64,000 bases of DNA from Clostridium novyi NT (GTDB lineage Bacteria; Bacillota; Clostridia; Clostridiales; Clostridiaceae): contig NC_008593.1 in NCBI RefSeq assembly GCF_000014125.1, forward strand, positions 1,488,001-1,552,000. Direction: 5' to 3'. The notes beneath the pieces are model-generated. The model saw only the letters and a program-made list of their open reading frames with translations. It did no database searches and had not been told where the DNA came from. Positions 43,640 to 53,118 of the stretch are shown here, in pieces. Positions within the stretch are counted from its first letter, which is position 1. Each line of letters opens with the position of its first letter. The position numbers and the translations under genes were made by a program.

Positions 43640-45373
43640 TTATATTTTAAATTTTGAAACTGATCCTAACAATCTTTCAAATGTTTCTTTATTTTCTTTA
43701 GCCATATTTAAAACTTCAACTGTCTTATCAGAAACCTCTCCGATTCTTTCAGCTATATCTACCGTTCCAGTAGCACCTTCATTAGCAGCAATTGTTATGT
43801 TATTTATTACTTCTGCTATATTTTTCATTGATGTTAATAATTCATCTGATGTTTCATCAAGTTCATTTGAGAAATTATCATAAAAATTTGAATCCTCACT
43901 ATATTGATTACATATATCTATCATTTGTTTATATGCACTTACCACTTCATCTTCAATAAATTTAAGTGCTTGTGTAGAGTTATTGGTAAGATTTTCAACA
44001 GAACCTACTACCTGCTTAGTTATTTCTTGAATTTCTGTTACCGTTTCATTTGACTGTTCTGCAAGTTTTCTAATTTCTTCAGCTACAACAGCAAAACCTT
44101 TTCCAACTTCTCCAGCACGAGCAGCTTCTATTGCTGCGTTTAATGCAAGTAAATTTGTCTGTGATGTTATCTCTAATATAGCATCAGATAAAATACCTAT
44201 TTTCTCAATCGATTTAGAATCTTCTATAGCCTGTTTTAACTTTTCATCTATATTTTTTCTAACTTCATGAGCATTATTTCTTGATAAAATAGCTTGTTTT
44301 TTTATATTTTCTGCTTTGTTTAATACTTCAGTAGCATTTTTAGCTCCTTGTTCAGCCTTATTTGCTATTAGTGCAACTTTTTTCTCTATTTCTTCCGATG
44401 TTGCATTCATCTCCTCTGTAGATGCTGCTGTTTCTTCCATACCACTTGAAAGTTCTTCTGTAGTAGATGATACTTGTTCAATGTTAAATTTTAACTCATC
44501 TATAAGCTTATCCACAGCCTTTATGTTTTCCATAGAACTTTTTGATTCATCTACAGTTACCTTAATAGAATCTTTTATAGTCAATCTCATTTTTTCCATA
44601 GATTTAATTATAGTACCAATTTCGTCATTTATATTTAAATATACTTCAGGTGCACCTTGACTAAAATCTCCTGTAGCTAATACTTCTATATACTCTACAG
44701 TATCAGCTAAAGCTTTATTTATTAATTTTACAACAATCACACTTATTCCAATAGACACAATTAATCCTAATATAATTATTATTGCTGTTAATTTAACTGT
44801 ACTATTATAATTTACTTCACTTAACTTATGAAATTCTTGTGACCTATTTAATATACTAGTATCTAGTTTTTTTATACTGCTTAGTAATCCTTTGGTTACC
44901 TGTTTCATATTTTGATAACCATAATTCATACCATCTTCTCTTCCTTTACTATTACACATATCAATAGTATTACACGCTATTTTTTCATACTCTTTAAATT
45001 CATTTTTAAGCATCAAAGAATATTTTTTTTCCTCATCCGTGATATTTAACTTATTAAATCCATCTAATTCTTCGTTAATATTATTAAATTGTGATCTTAT
45101 TTTTTCATTTTCTTTTTGTTTTTGTTCAGGTGTATATTGATCAAAAAGAACTACATATTTTTCAAGATCCATACGAATATTTTGAATCTCAAATTTTATA
45201 TCCCCTATAGAATTTACAGGAAGTAACATGTCATTGTACATAGTATTTAACATTTGAAATTCGTTATTATAACTTCTTAATCCCTGTGCTGTTACAATCA
45301 ACATAAAAATATTAATTACTACAACTATAAGGACAACTTTTTGAGACACTTTTAAATTCTTTATGAAAACCAT
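43640..45373 (-). CDS. methyl-accepting chemotaxis protein (4HB type)
   Basis: 577 aa. Two transmembrane helices (about 12-32 and 195-218) bracket a four-helix-bundle periplasmic-type sensor. A HAMP region follows (about 220-275), then a long signalling domain with the invariant hairpin tip [39 protein letters not shown]. Likely methylation sites flank the tip. Ligand unknown. GGAGG precedes the ATG at 45371-45373. It is the first gene left of the IS insertion. Confidence 0.93.
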   Translation of the reverse strand: MVFIKNLKVSQKVVLIVVVINIFMLIVTAQGLRSYNNEFQMLNTMYNDMLLPVNSIGDIKFEIQNIRMDLEKYVVLFDQYTPEQKQKENEKIRSQFNNINEELDGFNKLNITDEEKKYSLMLKNEFKEYEKIACNTIDMCNSKGREDGMNYGYQNMKQVTKGLLSSIKKLDTSILNRSQEFHKLSEVNYNSTVKLTAIIIILGLIVSIGISVIVVKLINKALADTVEYIEVLATGDFSQGAPEVYLNINDEIGTIIKSMEKMRLTIKDSIKVTVDESKSSMENIKAVDKLIDELKFNIEQVSSTTEELSSGMEETAASTEEMNATSEEIEKKVALIANKAEQGAKNATEVLNKAENIKKQAILSRNNAHEVRKNIDEKLKQAIEDSKSIEKIGILSDAILEITSQTNLLALNAAIEAARAGEVGKGFAVVAEEIRKLAEQSNETVTEIQEITKQVVGSVENLTNNSTQALKFIEDEVVSAYKQMIDICNQYSEDSNFYDNFSNELDETSDELLTSMKNIAEVINNITIAANEGATGTVDIAERIGEVSDKTVEVLNMAKENKETFERLLGSVSKFKI

Positions 45374-45513
45374 TACATTTTCCTCCCTAATTTATATTTT
45401 TAAGTCACATTATATAAAATCATTATATACTATACCTTGTGAAATTTCTAGATATAATAACATCCTTTGATAATATTTCCATTAAATCCCTAAATACTTT
45501 TCAAATAAAAAAT

Positions 45514-45536
45514 AGAGTATTTCAATTAAATACTCT
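45514..45536 (+). repeat. left 23-bp target-site duplication (an inverted-repeat hairpin)
   Basis: Arms AGAGTATTT and AAATACTCT with loop CAATT. An identical copy in the same orientation flanks the other end of the IS (47150-47172). Since both are in direct orientation, they are a target duplication, not the IS ends. Confidence 0.85.
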
Positions 45537-45538
45537 CA

Positions 45539-45574
45539 GGCTGTTGATAAACATAATTTGTCAACAGCCTTTTT
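45539..45574 (+). terminator. left internal terminator of the IS
   Basis: GGCTGTTGA/TCAACAGCC stem, then five T, blocking plus-strand readthrough into the transposase. Confidence 0.8.
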
Positions 45575-45640
45575 ACATTTATTACAAAAAGGATTTTTAG
45601 TGTTTATGTAGAATATATATTTTAGAACAATAAATCTTTT

Positions 45641-45664
45641 AGCCCGTTAGGGCTCCTACGGAGG
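45641..45664 (+). promoter_or_regulatory. hairpins over the transposase ribosome site
   Basis: AGCCC-GTTA-GGGCT (45641-45654) overlaps CTCC-TAC-GGAG (45653-45663). The latter contains the ribosome site GGAG(G) four bases before the ATG (45669), so initiation can be sequestered. Confidence 0.65.
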
Positions 45665-45668
45665 AAAA

Positions 45669-47093
45669 ATGCTTACTAATAATGAAAGAAAACAAAATCA
45701 ATTAGAACTAGTTTATATAGAAAATTTAGTACCTGAAAATCACATACTTAGAAAGATAGATAAATACATAGACTTTTCATTTATAAGAGATTTAACTAAG
45801 GATTTATATTGTGCTGATAATGGCAGACCATCAGTGGATCCAGTTGTATTATTTAAAATGCTTTTTATAGGATACCTATTCGGTATACGTTCAGAGCGTC
45901 AGCTTGTAAAAGAAATCCAGGTAAATGTAGCTTACAGATGGTTTTTAGGATATGGACTTACTGATAAAATACCAAGTCATTCCACTATAAGCCAGAATAG
46001 AACAAAAAGATTTAGTAATACAAATATACATCAAGAAATATTTGATAATATTGTATTTCAAGCTATTAATAGAAACTTGGTTGATGGCAAAATTCTATAT
46101 ACTGATTCTACTCACTTAAAAGCTAACGCTAATAAACATAAATTTATTAAAAAAGAAATAACTAAATCCACAAAGGAATACTTTGATGAATTAGAGAATG
46201 ACATTAATAAAGATAGAATTAATCATAATAAAAAGCCTCTAAAAAAAAAGACTAAAATAGCTGAAACTAAGGAAATAAAAGTAAGTACAACTGATCCAGA
46301 CAGTGGATATATGGTTAGAGATGGAAAACCTAAAGGCTTTTTTTATTTAGATCATAGAACTGTTGACGGAAAGTATAATATTATAACAGACGTTCATGTT
46401 ACTCCCGGGAATATAAACGATGTAGATCCTTATGTTAAAAGAATAGAAACTCAAATAGAAAAGTTTAATTTTAATACAAAATATTTAGTAGCAGATGCCG
46501 GATATTCTACGAATCCTATTTGTAAGCAAATTTCAGACAAAAATTATCAAGGTGTTTTTGGGTTCCGTTTAGGACCCCATGTTAAAGGAAAATATACAAA
46601 ATATAGATTTCAGTATGTTAAAGAATTAGATGGATATGTATGTATTAATAATTGCTTTTTAAAATATAGAACTACTACAAGGGAAGGTTATAAAGAATAC
46701 GTAAGTAATGCGGAGCATTGTGCTTCTTGCAAATATAAAAATAATTGCTTAACATCTGATAAATCCATTAATAGAACTATACGTCGTCATGTTTGGGAAG
46801 ACTATAAAGATCAAATTTTTAGATTTACTAAAACAGAAAAAGGTAAAAATATTTATAAACGACGTAAAGAAAAGATTGAGCGTAGCTTTGCTGATTCAAA
46901 AGAATTACATGGGCTACGTTATTGTCGCATGCGAGGAATTAAAAATGTTTCTGAGCAGTGCCTACTTACAGCGGCAGTTCAGAATATGAAAAAGATAGCC
47001 ATGGTGCTATCGCACTATTTTTTTGTGTACGTTAATTCAAATTTATTCCAAATCAACATACATAATAAATATTTTTCGAATGCTATCGCATAA
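45669..47093 (+). CDS. IS1182-family transposase
   Basis: 474 aa. The N-terminal DUF772-type domain is [28 protein letters not shown]. The DDE triad: D146 ([10 protein letters not shown]), D276 (LVADAGYS) and E404 ([24 protein letters not shown]). Between D and E lies a [10 protein letters not shown] cysteine cluster (351-360) typical of the family. The ORF is uninterrupted, so the element is potentially active. Confidence 0.93.
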   Translation: MLTNNERKQNQLELVYIENLVPENHILRKIDKYIDFSFIRDLTKDLYCADNGRPSVDPVVLFKMLFIGYLFGIRSERQLVKEIQVNVAYRWFLGYGLTDKIPSHSTISQNRTKRFSNTNIHQEIFDNIVFQAINRNLVDGKILYTDSTHLKANANKHKFIKKEITKSTKEYFDELENDINKDRINHNKKPLKKKTKIAETKEIKVSTTDPDSGYMVRDGKPKGFFYLDHRTVDGKYNIITDVHVTPGNINDVDPYVKRIETQIEKFNFNTKYLVADAGYSTNPICKQISDKNYQGVFGFRLGPHVKGKYTKYRFQYVKELDGYVCINNCFLKYRTTTREGYKEYVSNAEHCASCKYKNNCLTSDKSINRTIRRHVWEDYKDQIFRFTKTEKGKNIYKRRKEKIERSFADSKELHGLRYCRMRGIKNVSEQCLLTAAVQNMKKIAMVLSHYFFVYVNSNLFQINIHNKYFSNAIA

Positions 47094-47111
47094 AAGAATT
47101 TTGGCGTAAAC

Positions 47112-47139
47112 AAAAGCCCCCAATTGTTGGGGGCTTTTT
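47112..47139 (+). terminator. transposase terminator
   Basis: AAAAGCCCCCAA-TTG-TTGGGGGCTTTTT, a strong GC-rich stem with T-run near the right end of the IS. Confidence 0.9.
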
Positions 47140-47149
47140 GAACAATCTG

Positions 47150-47172
47150 AGAGTATTTCAATTAAATACTCT
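47150..47172 (+). repeat. right 23-bp target-site duplication
   Basis: Direct copy of 45514-45536. Only this copy keeps the right-hand ATTTTTT, so the pre-insertion terminator was split between the two copies. Confidence 0.85.
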
Positions 47173-47191
47173 ATTTTTTATTTGTTCTATA

Positions 47192-47404
47192 TTAACATTT
47201 TAATTTAGTTCTAGCTGATAATCTACTTGCCCAGAATTCAGAGTCAAAGTACATTATTTTTGGAGGATCCTTTTCAAGTTCATCTATCATTGAAGATTGT
47301 TCTACAATTTCTTTAGCTTTTTCTTTTGTGTAGTTGTATTTTTCTATCAATGAATTCACCACATAGTCTTGAAACTGCTTTCTCTCTTGTAAAGATAGTA
47401 TCAT
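47192..47404 (-). CDS. small conserved-looking protein, unrecognised
   Basis: A 70-aa soluble, charged, helical protein: LSLQERKQFQDYVVNSLIEKYNYTKEKAKEIVEQS, then ELEKDPPKIMYFDSEFWASRLS. No family recognised. Good ribosome site (AAGGGGAG) before the ATG. The IS element inserted in its terminator, so its transcript now runs toward the IS until the IS's own terminators. A truncation at the end is unlikely because the stop precedes the target site. Confidence 0.65.
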   Translation of the reverse strand: MILSLQERKQFQDYVVNSLIEKYNYTKEKAKEIVEQSSMIDELEKDPPKIMYFDSEFWASRLSARTKLKC

Positions 47405-47580
47405 TGTTTTTCTCCCCTTATCTTTTATTTTTATAATTTAATCATATATTTTTTATAAATTTATTACAATATTCAAATTTTATGTTGAATTTTAGCTAAA
47501 ATTATATTTTAAAATTTTGTAACCTTTACACTTCCTCTTGCTACTATTTTTATTATTAGTTATATTTTTACCAAAATAAA

Positions 47581-47620
47581 AAAAATAATTCCTTAAAAAT
47601 AAATTTAAAGAATTATTTTT
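47581..47620 (-). terminator. terminator after the Cfa gene
   Basis: AAAAATAATTC/GAATTATTTTT stem 29 bp after the stop. Confidence 0.65.
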
Positions 47621-47648
47621 TAATATTATTATGGTTTTTCAAATATTA

Positions 47649-48824
47649 TCATTTATATAAATAATCTCTAGTCATAGGAAGATTATTATTAAGTCCTTTA
47701 GTAAATAAAAATTGATGTATATCTATAACTCCATAATGGAAAGATGCTGCACAAGAATTTAAATATAATCTCCACATTCTAATAAACTTTTCATCCTTCA
47801 TGTTTCTTACTTTGTCTAGGTTATCTTCAAAATTCTTAGCCCAACATTCTAGTGTTTTACTATAATGAAGCCTTAAACTTTCAGCATCTATTAAATGAAG
47901 ATTATTTTCTCCCATATTATAAACAAGTTCTCTAAATGATGGTATATATCCTCCCGGGAAAATATATCTTTTAATCCATTCGTTGGCTTCTCCTTCAACT
48001 TGAGCTGTAATGCAATGAAGTAAACATACCCCTTCCTCTTCTAATAATTCACTAATATCCTTTATATATCCTGGTATGTTTTTTCTTCCAACATGTTCTG
48101 CCATTCCTACACTTACTATTCTATTAAACTTTATGTTCTCTTTTAAAAGTTCTCTATAGTCCATTAGCTTTACATCCACTAAATCTTCAAGTCCATTTTC
48201 CTTAATTCTTTCATTTACCTTTTTAACTTGCTCTGTGCTTAAAGTTATTCCTGTAGCTTTTACACCATATTCTTTTGCAGCTTCAATTATAAGTTCTCCC
48301 CAACCGCATCCTATATCTAATAATTTATCTCCATTCTTTAGATTTAATTTTTTTAATATGTACTTTACTTTATTTAATTGTGCATCATACAAAGTGTCTT
48401 CTTTAGTTTTAAAATAAGCACAAGAATAACTCATAGTATCATCTAACCATATACTATAAAAATCATTTCCTAAATCATAATGAGCCTGTATGTCCTTTTT
48501 ATTTTGTCTTATTGAATGTTTAGTAACATTATATAGTTTTGAAAATACAGATGCCTTATGTAAAAAACTATCCTTATTTTTATAAATTGACTCAATTATA
48601 GTTTGTATGTTTCCGTCAAAATCTATTGCTTTATTCATGTAAGCTTCACCTAATGTTAAAAAAGGATCACGAAGAATATCTTTTTCTTTTATATTCTCAT
48701 TTATAAATATTTTAAATTTGCTATTTCCTTCTCCAAACTTTTCTACAGTACCATCCCAATATTGCACCTCACATGTATCTGAAAATAGCCCTTTTAGAAA
48801 TTTATTCAAAAACAATTTATTCAT
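47649..48824 (-). CDS. cfa: cyclopropane-fatty-acyl-phospholipid synthase
   Basis: 391 aa, family length. SAM-binding site LLDIGCGWGELIIEAAKEYGVKATGITLS, preceded by KDIQAHYDLGNDFYSIWLDDTMSYSCAYF, with FNRIVSVGMAEHVGRKN and HCITAQ. The N-terminal domain is the CFA-specific cap. It cyclopropanates membrane unsaturated fatty acids in stationary or acid-stressed cells. AGGAG precedes the ATG. Confidence 0.94.
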   Translation of the reverse strand: MNKLFLNKFLKGLFSDTCEVQYWDGTVEKFGEGNSKFKIFINENIKEKDILRDPFLTLGEAYMNKAIDFDGNIQTIIESIYKNKDSFLHKASVFSKLYNVTKHSIRQNKKDIQAHYDLGNDFYSIWLDDTMSYSCAYFKTKEDTLYDAQLNKVKYILKKLNLKNGDKLLDIGCGWGELIIEAAKEYGVKATGITLSTEQVKKVNERIKENGLEDLVDVKLMDYRELLKENIKFNRIVSVGMAEHVGRKNIPGYIKDISELLEEEGVCLLHCITAQVEGEANEWIKRYIFPGGYIPSFRELVYNMGENNLHLIDAESLRLHYSKTLECWAKNFEDNLDKVRNMKDEKFIRMWRLYLNSCAASFHYGVIDIHQFLFTKGLNNNLPMTRDYLYK

Positions 48825-48920
48825 ATTAGCTTCTCCTTAATTTTTGTTTAATTTATACTTTCATGTATATTATTATCACTAAGTATAATTTTATACATAA
48901 TTTAGAAGTTTATATTTATA

Positions 48921-49541
48921 TTAATTATTTTTTTCTAAAAAATATATTTTATCTGTCATATACTTAGCTTCTTTTATATCATGGGTAACTAATACAACAG
49001 TTCTTCTATCATAATTCCATATGTTTAAAAATTCATCTATTATATCTTTTTTAAGTTCCATATCTATCCCTTTAAAAGGTTCATCCATTAGCAATAAATC
49101 ACTTTCATATGCAAAAGCTCTTGCAATAGCTACTCTTCTTTTCATGCCACCACTTAATTCCCTTGGATATTTATCTCTGTGATTTTGCAACTTAACTAGT
49201 TTTAAATACTTATCTACTATATTTTTTATATTTTTCTTACTATATTTTGACTTAAGCACAAAAGCTATATTGTCATAAACACTTAGCCATGGTATAAGTC
49301 TATCTTCTTGAAATATATAGGATATATTATTTCCATTATAAATTACTTCTCCACTATCTATATCTTCAATACCACTTATAATATTAAGTAGTGTAGTCTT
49401 TCCTGTACCTGAAGGACCTAATATTGCATTAATACTATTCTTTTTTAATGACATATTAAATTTTTCAAATATCTTTTCATTCCCATACTTTTTATACACA
49501 TCTATTAGACTTATCATGATATCATCTGCTTTTTTATTCAT
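48921..49541 (-). CDS. NitT/TauT-type ABC transporter ATPase
   Basis: 206 aa. Walker A GPSGTGKT, Q-loop YIFQEDRLIPWLSV, signature LSGGMKRRVAIARAFA, Walker B LLLMDEPFKGID, H-loop VTHDIKEAKYM. It powers import with the overlapping permease (8-bp overlap) and the lipoprotein. AAGGAG precedes the ATG. Confidence 0.9.
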   Translation of the reverse strand: MNKKADDIMISLIDVYKKYGNEKIFEKFNMSLKKNSINAILGPSGTGKTTLLNIISGIEDIDSGEVIYNGNNISYIFQEDRLIPWLSVYDNIAFVLKSKYSKKNIKNIVDKYLKLVKLQNHRDKYPRELSGGMKRRVAIARAFAYESDLLLMDEPFKGIDMELKKDIIDEFLNIWNYDRRTVVLVTHDIKEAKYMTDKIYFLEKNN

Positions 49542-50295
49542 GGCATCTCCTTAAACTATGTAAATTTTTTATATAAGTTTTAAATATCACTTCAAATAAT
49601 AAGCTTAATATTATAACTACAATAGTCCATGCAAAAAGTTCTTCTGTTTCTAACATGGATTTTGAATTTAAAATATTCAATCCAATTGAATATTTAGGGG
49701 TACTTAATACTTCTGATGCTACAGATACTTTAAAAGCTAATCCAAGGCACATTAATATGGAAGACTCCACATAGGTTTTTATATTTGGAATATAAATATC
49801 CTTCACTATATATATCTTTTTTACATTATATATATTTGCCATTTGTAGTAAATTTAAATCTGTAGATTTTATGCCTTCTACAACATTTGTATATATTATA
49901 GGAAAACATATTAAAATAGTTGTAAAAATAGAAACATTGCTAGCTTTAAACCAAACTAATGCAAGTATTATAATAGACATAACAGGGGTTGCCTTTATTG
50001 AGGATATTAGTGGCATTAAGATTTCTTCTAAATAAACATTTATACCAGAACATAGTCCAAGTATAATTCCTAAAAGGATTGAAAATAGTAATCCCATAAC
50101 AACTCTACTTACACTACTAAATATTGTTATCCAAAAGTATTTTTGTACTATAAGATTTAATAATGAAATAAACGTAGCTTTCGGAGAAGGAAATAAAACT
50201 TGGTTATTAATGTAGAGAGACACTGCTCCCCAAATTAATAACCAAAATAAAATTATAAATGCCCTTCTATTTATTTTCATAATAGAATTTATCAT
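49534..50295 (-). CDS. NitT/TauT-type ABC transporter permease
   Basis: 253 aa from the ATG at 50293-50295 (GGAGG ten bases upstream; a TTG six codons earlier falls in that site, and Met12 is another candidate). Six transmembrane helices. The EAA-like loop is VEGIKSTDLNLLQMANIYNVKKIYIVKDIYIPNIKTYV. It overlaps the lipoprotein gene's end by 29 bp. The substrate is inferred only from family: nitrate, taurine, sulfonates or pyrimidine/thiamine precursors. Confidence 0.85.
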   Translation of the reverse strand: MINSIMKINRRAFIILFWLLIWGAVSLYINNQVLFPSPKATFISLLNLIVQKYFWITIFSSVSRVVMGLLFSILLGIILGLCSGINVYLEEILMPLISSIKATPVMSIIILALVWFKASNVSIFTTILICFPIIYTNVVEGIKSTDLNLLQMANIYNVKKIYIVKDIYIPNIKTYVESSILMCLGLAFKVSVASEVLSTPKYSIGLNILNSKSMLETEELFAWTIVVIILSLLFEVIFKTYIKNLHSLRRCHE

Positions 50296-51262
50296 CTGGT
50301 ATTTTTCCTCCAACTGATTTTGGATTGTTTTTAAGTAAAATCTTATAAAATTCTTCTAAATCACCTTTAGCATCTTTTGCATCTATAAATACTATATTGC
50401 ATTTTGGTATTGCCATTTCAGCAACTTTTGCCTTAGGTACTATTCCATACTTTTCAATTAATTTTGATGCTTCTTCTTTATCTTTATTTACAAAATCAAC
50501 TGATTTTCTATACTTGTCTATAAATTTGTCCAATTCTTCTTTGTTTTTATCTACAAAATCTTTTTTAAATATTATTGTACCCATTATAAGCTTACTATGA
50601 TTACTTGATACTTTATCCCATTCTCTTGTTAAATCAATAGGAATACTAAGGTTTTTATCTTTCATTTTAGTTATGCTAACAAATGGTTCAGGTAATACTG
50701 CTACTTTAATCTTGCTAGAAGCTATAGCTGTAGATAAATCACTATGTTGCATACTATACTCTATATTTACATCTTTTCCTTCAACTAGTCCATTTTTATT
50801 TAGTATATGTTTTAATATAAATTCAGGTGTAGCACCTTTTCCGCTAGCATATATAGTTTTTCCTTTTAAATCTTTTATAGTTTTTATATCATTTCCATTT
50901 TGAACAATATATAAAACTCCTAATGTATTTGCACCAATAAGTTTAACATTCCCTTTTGTTTTATTGTACAATACAGAAGCTAAGTTTGAAGGTACACAGG
51001 CACCATCTAATTCTCCATTTACTATTTTAGATACTATTTGATCTGGTGAATCAACTAAAGAAATTTCATAATTATCTTTGTCTTCTTCCATAAGCTTAAC
51101 CATACCCATACCTGTAGGTCCTTTTAAAGTAGCTATTTTTATCTTTGCTTTTGTTTCCTCATTATGTTTAGTAGTTTCATTAGTATTCTTTGAACATCCT
51201 ACAAATAAAGCGCTCATAATTACTGCTAATAATAAAAATATTGTTTTTATTTTATTTTTCAT
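50267..51262 (-). CDS. ABC transporter substrate-binding lipoprotein (NitT/TauT type)
   Basis: 331 aa. Lipoprotein signal with lipobox ALFVGC (about residue 23 Cys), then an SsuA/NMT1-like periplasmic-binding fold: IKIATLKGPTGMGMVKLMEED, IVNGELDGACVPSNLASVLYN, TIYASGKGATPEFILKHIL. It delivers the ligand to the permease encoded next. First gene of the operon. Confidence 0.88.
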   Translation of the reverse strand: MKNKIKTIFLLLAVIMSALFVGCSKNTNETTKHNEETKAKIKIATLKGPTGMGMVKLMEEDKDNYEISLVDSPDQIVSKIVNGELDGACVPSNLASVLYNKTKGNVKLIGANTLGVLYIVQNGNDIKTIKDLKGKTIYASGKGATPEFILKHILNKNGLVEGKDVNIEYSMQHSDLSTAIASSKIKVAVLPEPFVSITKMKDKNLSIPIDLTREWDKVSSNHSKLIMGTIIFKKDFVDKNKEELDKFIDKYRKSVDFVNKDKEEASKLIEKYGIVPKAKVAEMAIPKCNIVFIDAKDAKGDLEEFYKILLKNNPKSVGGKIPDDKFYYENK

Positions 51263-51344
51263 AATTCCACCTCCTATAATATTTATTATATTCCTTTCAT
51301 ATTAGTTTTCAACATATGAACATTTTTCCAATTAGAACTCATAT

Positions 51345-51388
51345 AAAAATAATCCTCTAGACTATTTAATTTCCAGAGGATTATTTTT
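51345..51388 (-). terminator. flavodoxin terminator
   Basis: AAAAATAATCCTCT/AGAGGATTATTTTT perfect stem. Confidence 0.85.
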
Positions 51389-51417
51389 GTATGATATACT
51401 ATTCAAAATATATTATA

Positions 51418-51846
51418 TTAAGCTTTTGCTAATGTTTCTCCAAGTTCCTTGCACTTTTCAATCCCTTCATCATCAGGAGTATTATTAATTATTAAACAAT
51501 CATCAACTATATTTGCTCCATAGCCTGTCATTCTTTCTTCCCAATCTTCCATCCATTCTCCATTTCCCCAACCATAAGAACCAAATAGAACTAGTTTTTT
51601 TCCTTTAATTGCTGATGAAATTGAATCTACAAATGGCTCCATTTCTGATTCTTCTAATTGCTCTGCGCCCATTGATGGACAACCAAGTCCAACTGCATCC
51701 GCATTTTCTATATCTTCAACTTTCGCTTCACTTACATTCATTAATTTAACATTTACATCATCAATTCTTGCTCCTTCTGCAACTGCATTTGCCATTGATT
51801 CTGTATTACCTGTACCACTCCAATAAATAACAACTAATTCTTTCAT
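51418..51846 (-). CDS. flavodoxin
   Basis: 142 aa from the ATG at 51844-51846, with AAGGAGG six bases upstream; an ATG two codons earlier is too close to the ribosome site. FMN phosphate loop WSGTGNTESMANAV (about 9-22), GLGCPSMGAEQLEE (the second flavin loop with aromatic Trp region YGWGNGEWMEDW). Short-chain flavodoxin, replacing ferredoxin in iron-poor cells. The Fur box and consensus promoter immediately upstream match. Confidence 0.93.
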   Translation of the reverse strand: MKELVVIYWSGTGNTESMANAVAEGARIDDVNVKLMNVSEAKVEDIENADAVGLGCPSMGAEQLEESEMEPFVDSISSAIKGKKLVLFGSYGWGNGEWMEDWEERMTGYGANIVDDCLIINNTPDDEGIEKCKELGETLAKA

Positions 51847-51862
51847 ATCCATCCTCCTTATT

Positions 51863-51916
51863 GATATTGATTATCATTTTCATATTTATTATATTATTAT
51901 TCTCCCAAATTGTCAA
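51863..51916 (-). promoter_or_regulatory. flavodoxin promoter with Fur box
   Basis: Minus-strand -35 TTGACA (51911-51916), 17-bp spacer, -10 TATAAT (51888-51893): both consensus. GATATTGATTATCATTTTC (51863-51881) follows just downstream of the -10, over the start point, and matches 16 of 19 positions of the Fur consensus. Confidence 0.85.
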
Positions 51917-51973
51917 CATACTAAAATAATAATTTTAATTTTTCAAGTATTCTTATGGTTATTATGAAAATTA

Positions 51974-52014
51974 AAAGGATATGTGATATTTTTTAAATCT
52001 ATCACATATCCTTT
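51974..52014 (-). terminator. cheV terminator
   Basis: AAAGGATATGTGATA/TATCACATATCCTTT perfect 15-bp stem. Confidence 0.8.
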
Positions 52015-52035
52015 AGCTTCAAATACAATTTTAAA

Positions 52036-52941
52036 TTAGTTTTCTAACTTGTCAATATATTTATCTATACATTGAACCAACTCTCCTATTTCAGGCTTAC
52101 TTAACTGTTCATCTGCCCCAACTTCTTCTCCTTTATGTCTTAATCCATCAGTTATTAATGATGAAAATATTATAACAGGTAATTTACGTAAAATAGGGTG
52201 CTCTTTTATTTTTCTTGTAAGAGTATGTCCATCCATTTGAGGCATTTCTATATCAGTAATTAAAAGTTGAACATCTTCTATAAAACATTCTTTTTTAGTT
52301 TCAGCCAAATTATATAAATAATTTAATGCTTGTTTTCCGTCATTAAATAATTTTAAATTTTTAAATCCAGCTTTTGTTAAAGTATCTTTTAGTAGTTTTC
52401 TAATTAACGCGGAATCATCAGCTAATATAATTTTTATATTAGATCTATCTTTATAATCTATATTTACAACTTTCTCCTCACTAATACCTGCACTTGGATT
52501 TATATCTGTTACTATTTTCTCAAAATCTAATAACAATATTATTCCACCATTTAAAAGAATATTTCCTGTAACCAATGAATTAGCTGATAAATCATCTGGC
52601 TTTACTATAGTATCCCATTTGATTCTATGAACAGCAACGATATCATCTATATTAAATGCAACTTTTATTTGATTAAATTCACATATTATAACCTTACTTT
52701 TAGTTTTTTCACTTTTTTGTCCATTTAATATATATCTTAAATCAATCAAAGTTATTATCTCATCTCTGCATAAAATAAGTCCGGCAATTGCAGGATGTGA
52801 ATCTGGAAGCTCAGTTAAATTGTCTACTTCCACTACCTCTTTTACTTTAATAACATTTATAGCATAATGTTTGTTATTTATAACAAACTCTAATATTTCT
52901 AATTCCCCTGTACCTGATTCTAATAATATTCCATTATCCAT
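52036..52941 (-). CDS. cheV: chemotaxis coupling protein CheV
   Basis: 301 aa from the ATG at 52939-52941 (AAGGAG upstream; GTG three codons earlier lies closer). The N-terminal CheW domain covers about 10-150 (EILEFVINNKHYAINVIKVKEVVE). The C-terminal receiver domain (about 175-295) has IILADDSALIRK and the phospho-Asp in LLITDIEMPQMDGH. It couples receptors to CheA and adapts by phosphorylation. Works with the MCPs at 43.6 and 53.9 kb. Confidence 0.94.
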   Translation of the reverse strand: MDNGILLESGTGELEILEFVINNKHYAINVIKVKEVVEVDNLTELPDSHPAIAGLILCRDEIITLIDLRYILNGQKSEKTKSKVIICEFNQIKVAFNIDDIVAVHRIKWDTIVKPDDLSANSLVTGNILLNGGIILLLDFEKIVTDINPSAGISEEKVVNIDYKDRSNIKIILADDSALIRKLLKDTLTKAGFKNLKLFNDGKQALNYLYNLAETKKECFIEDVQLLITDIEMPQMDGHTLTRKIKEHPILRKLPVIIFSSLITDGLRHKGEEVGADEQLSKPEIGELVQCIDKYIDKLEN

Positions 52942-52972
52942 GAAACACACTCCTTAAAAATAAGTATTTATA

Positions 52973-53014
52973 TACCAATAACAGCTCTCAGCTAAACTTC
53001 CTTATTGGTATAAT
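52973..53014. other. inverted repeat in the cheV leader
   Basis: ATACCAATAA...TTATTGGTAT, 10-bp arms with a ~20-nt loop containing a smaller AGCT-GAG-AGCT hairpin, 30 bp ahead of the cheV start. It is not followed by a T-run, so it is more likely a leader structure or operator than a terminator. Confidence 0.45.
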
Positions 53015-53073
53015 AACACATTTTATATTATAATTACATATTAAATATTTATTTACTAATTTTCAATCTAATA

Positions 53074-53116
53074 AAAAAACTAAAAACACCTTTTGATCAG
53101 GTATTTTTAGTTTTTT
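53074..53116 (-). terminator. rpsD-paralogue terminator
   Basis: AAAAAACTAAAAACACC and GGTATTTTTAGTTTTTT, near-perfect 17-bp stem with T-run. Confidence 0.75.
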
Positions 53117-53118
53117 AA

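Larger units (their letters stand above)
45537..47149 (+). mobile_element. IS1182-family insertion sequence (intact)
   Basis: 1613 bp between the two 23-bp duplications. The ends are imperfect inverted repeats, left CAGGCTGTTGATAAAC and right complement CAGATTGTTCAAAAAG (11 of 16 identical). It encodes one complete DDE transposase. Just inside the left end is a terminator hairpin (GGCTGTTGA/TCAACAGCC plus T-run, 45539-45574); inside the right end is another (AAAAGCCCCCAA/TTGGGGGCTTTTT). Both block transcription through the element. Confidence 0.88.
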
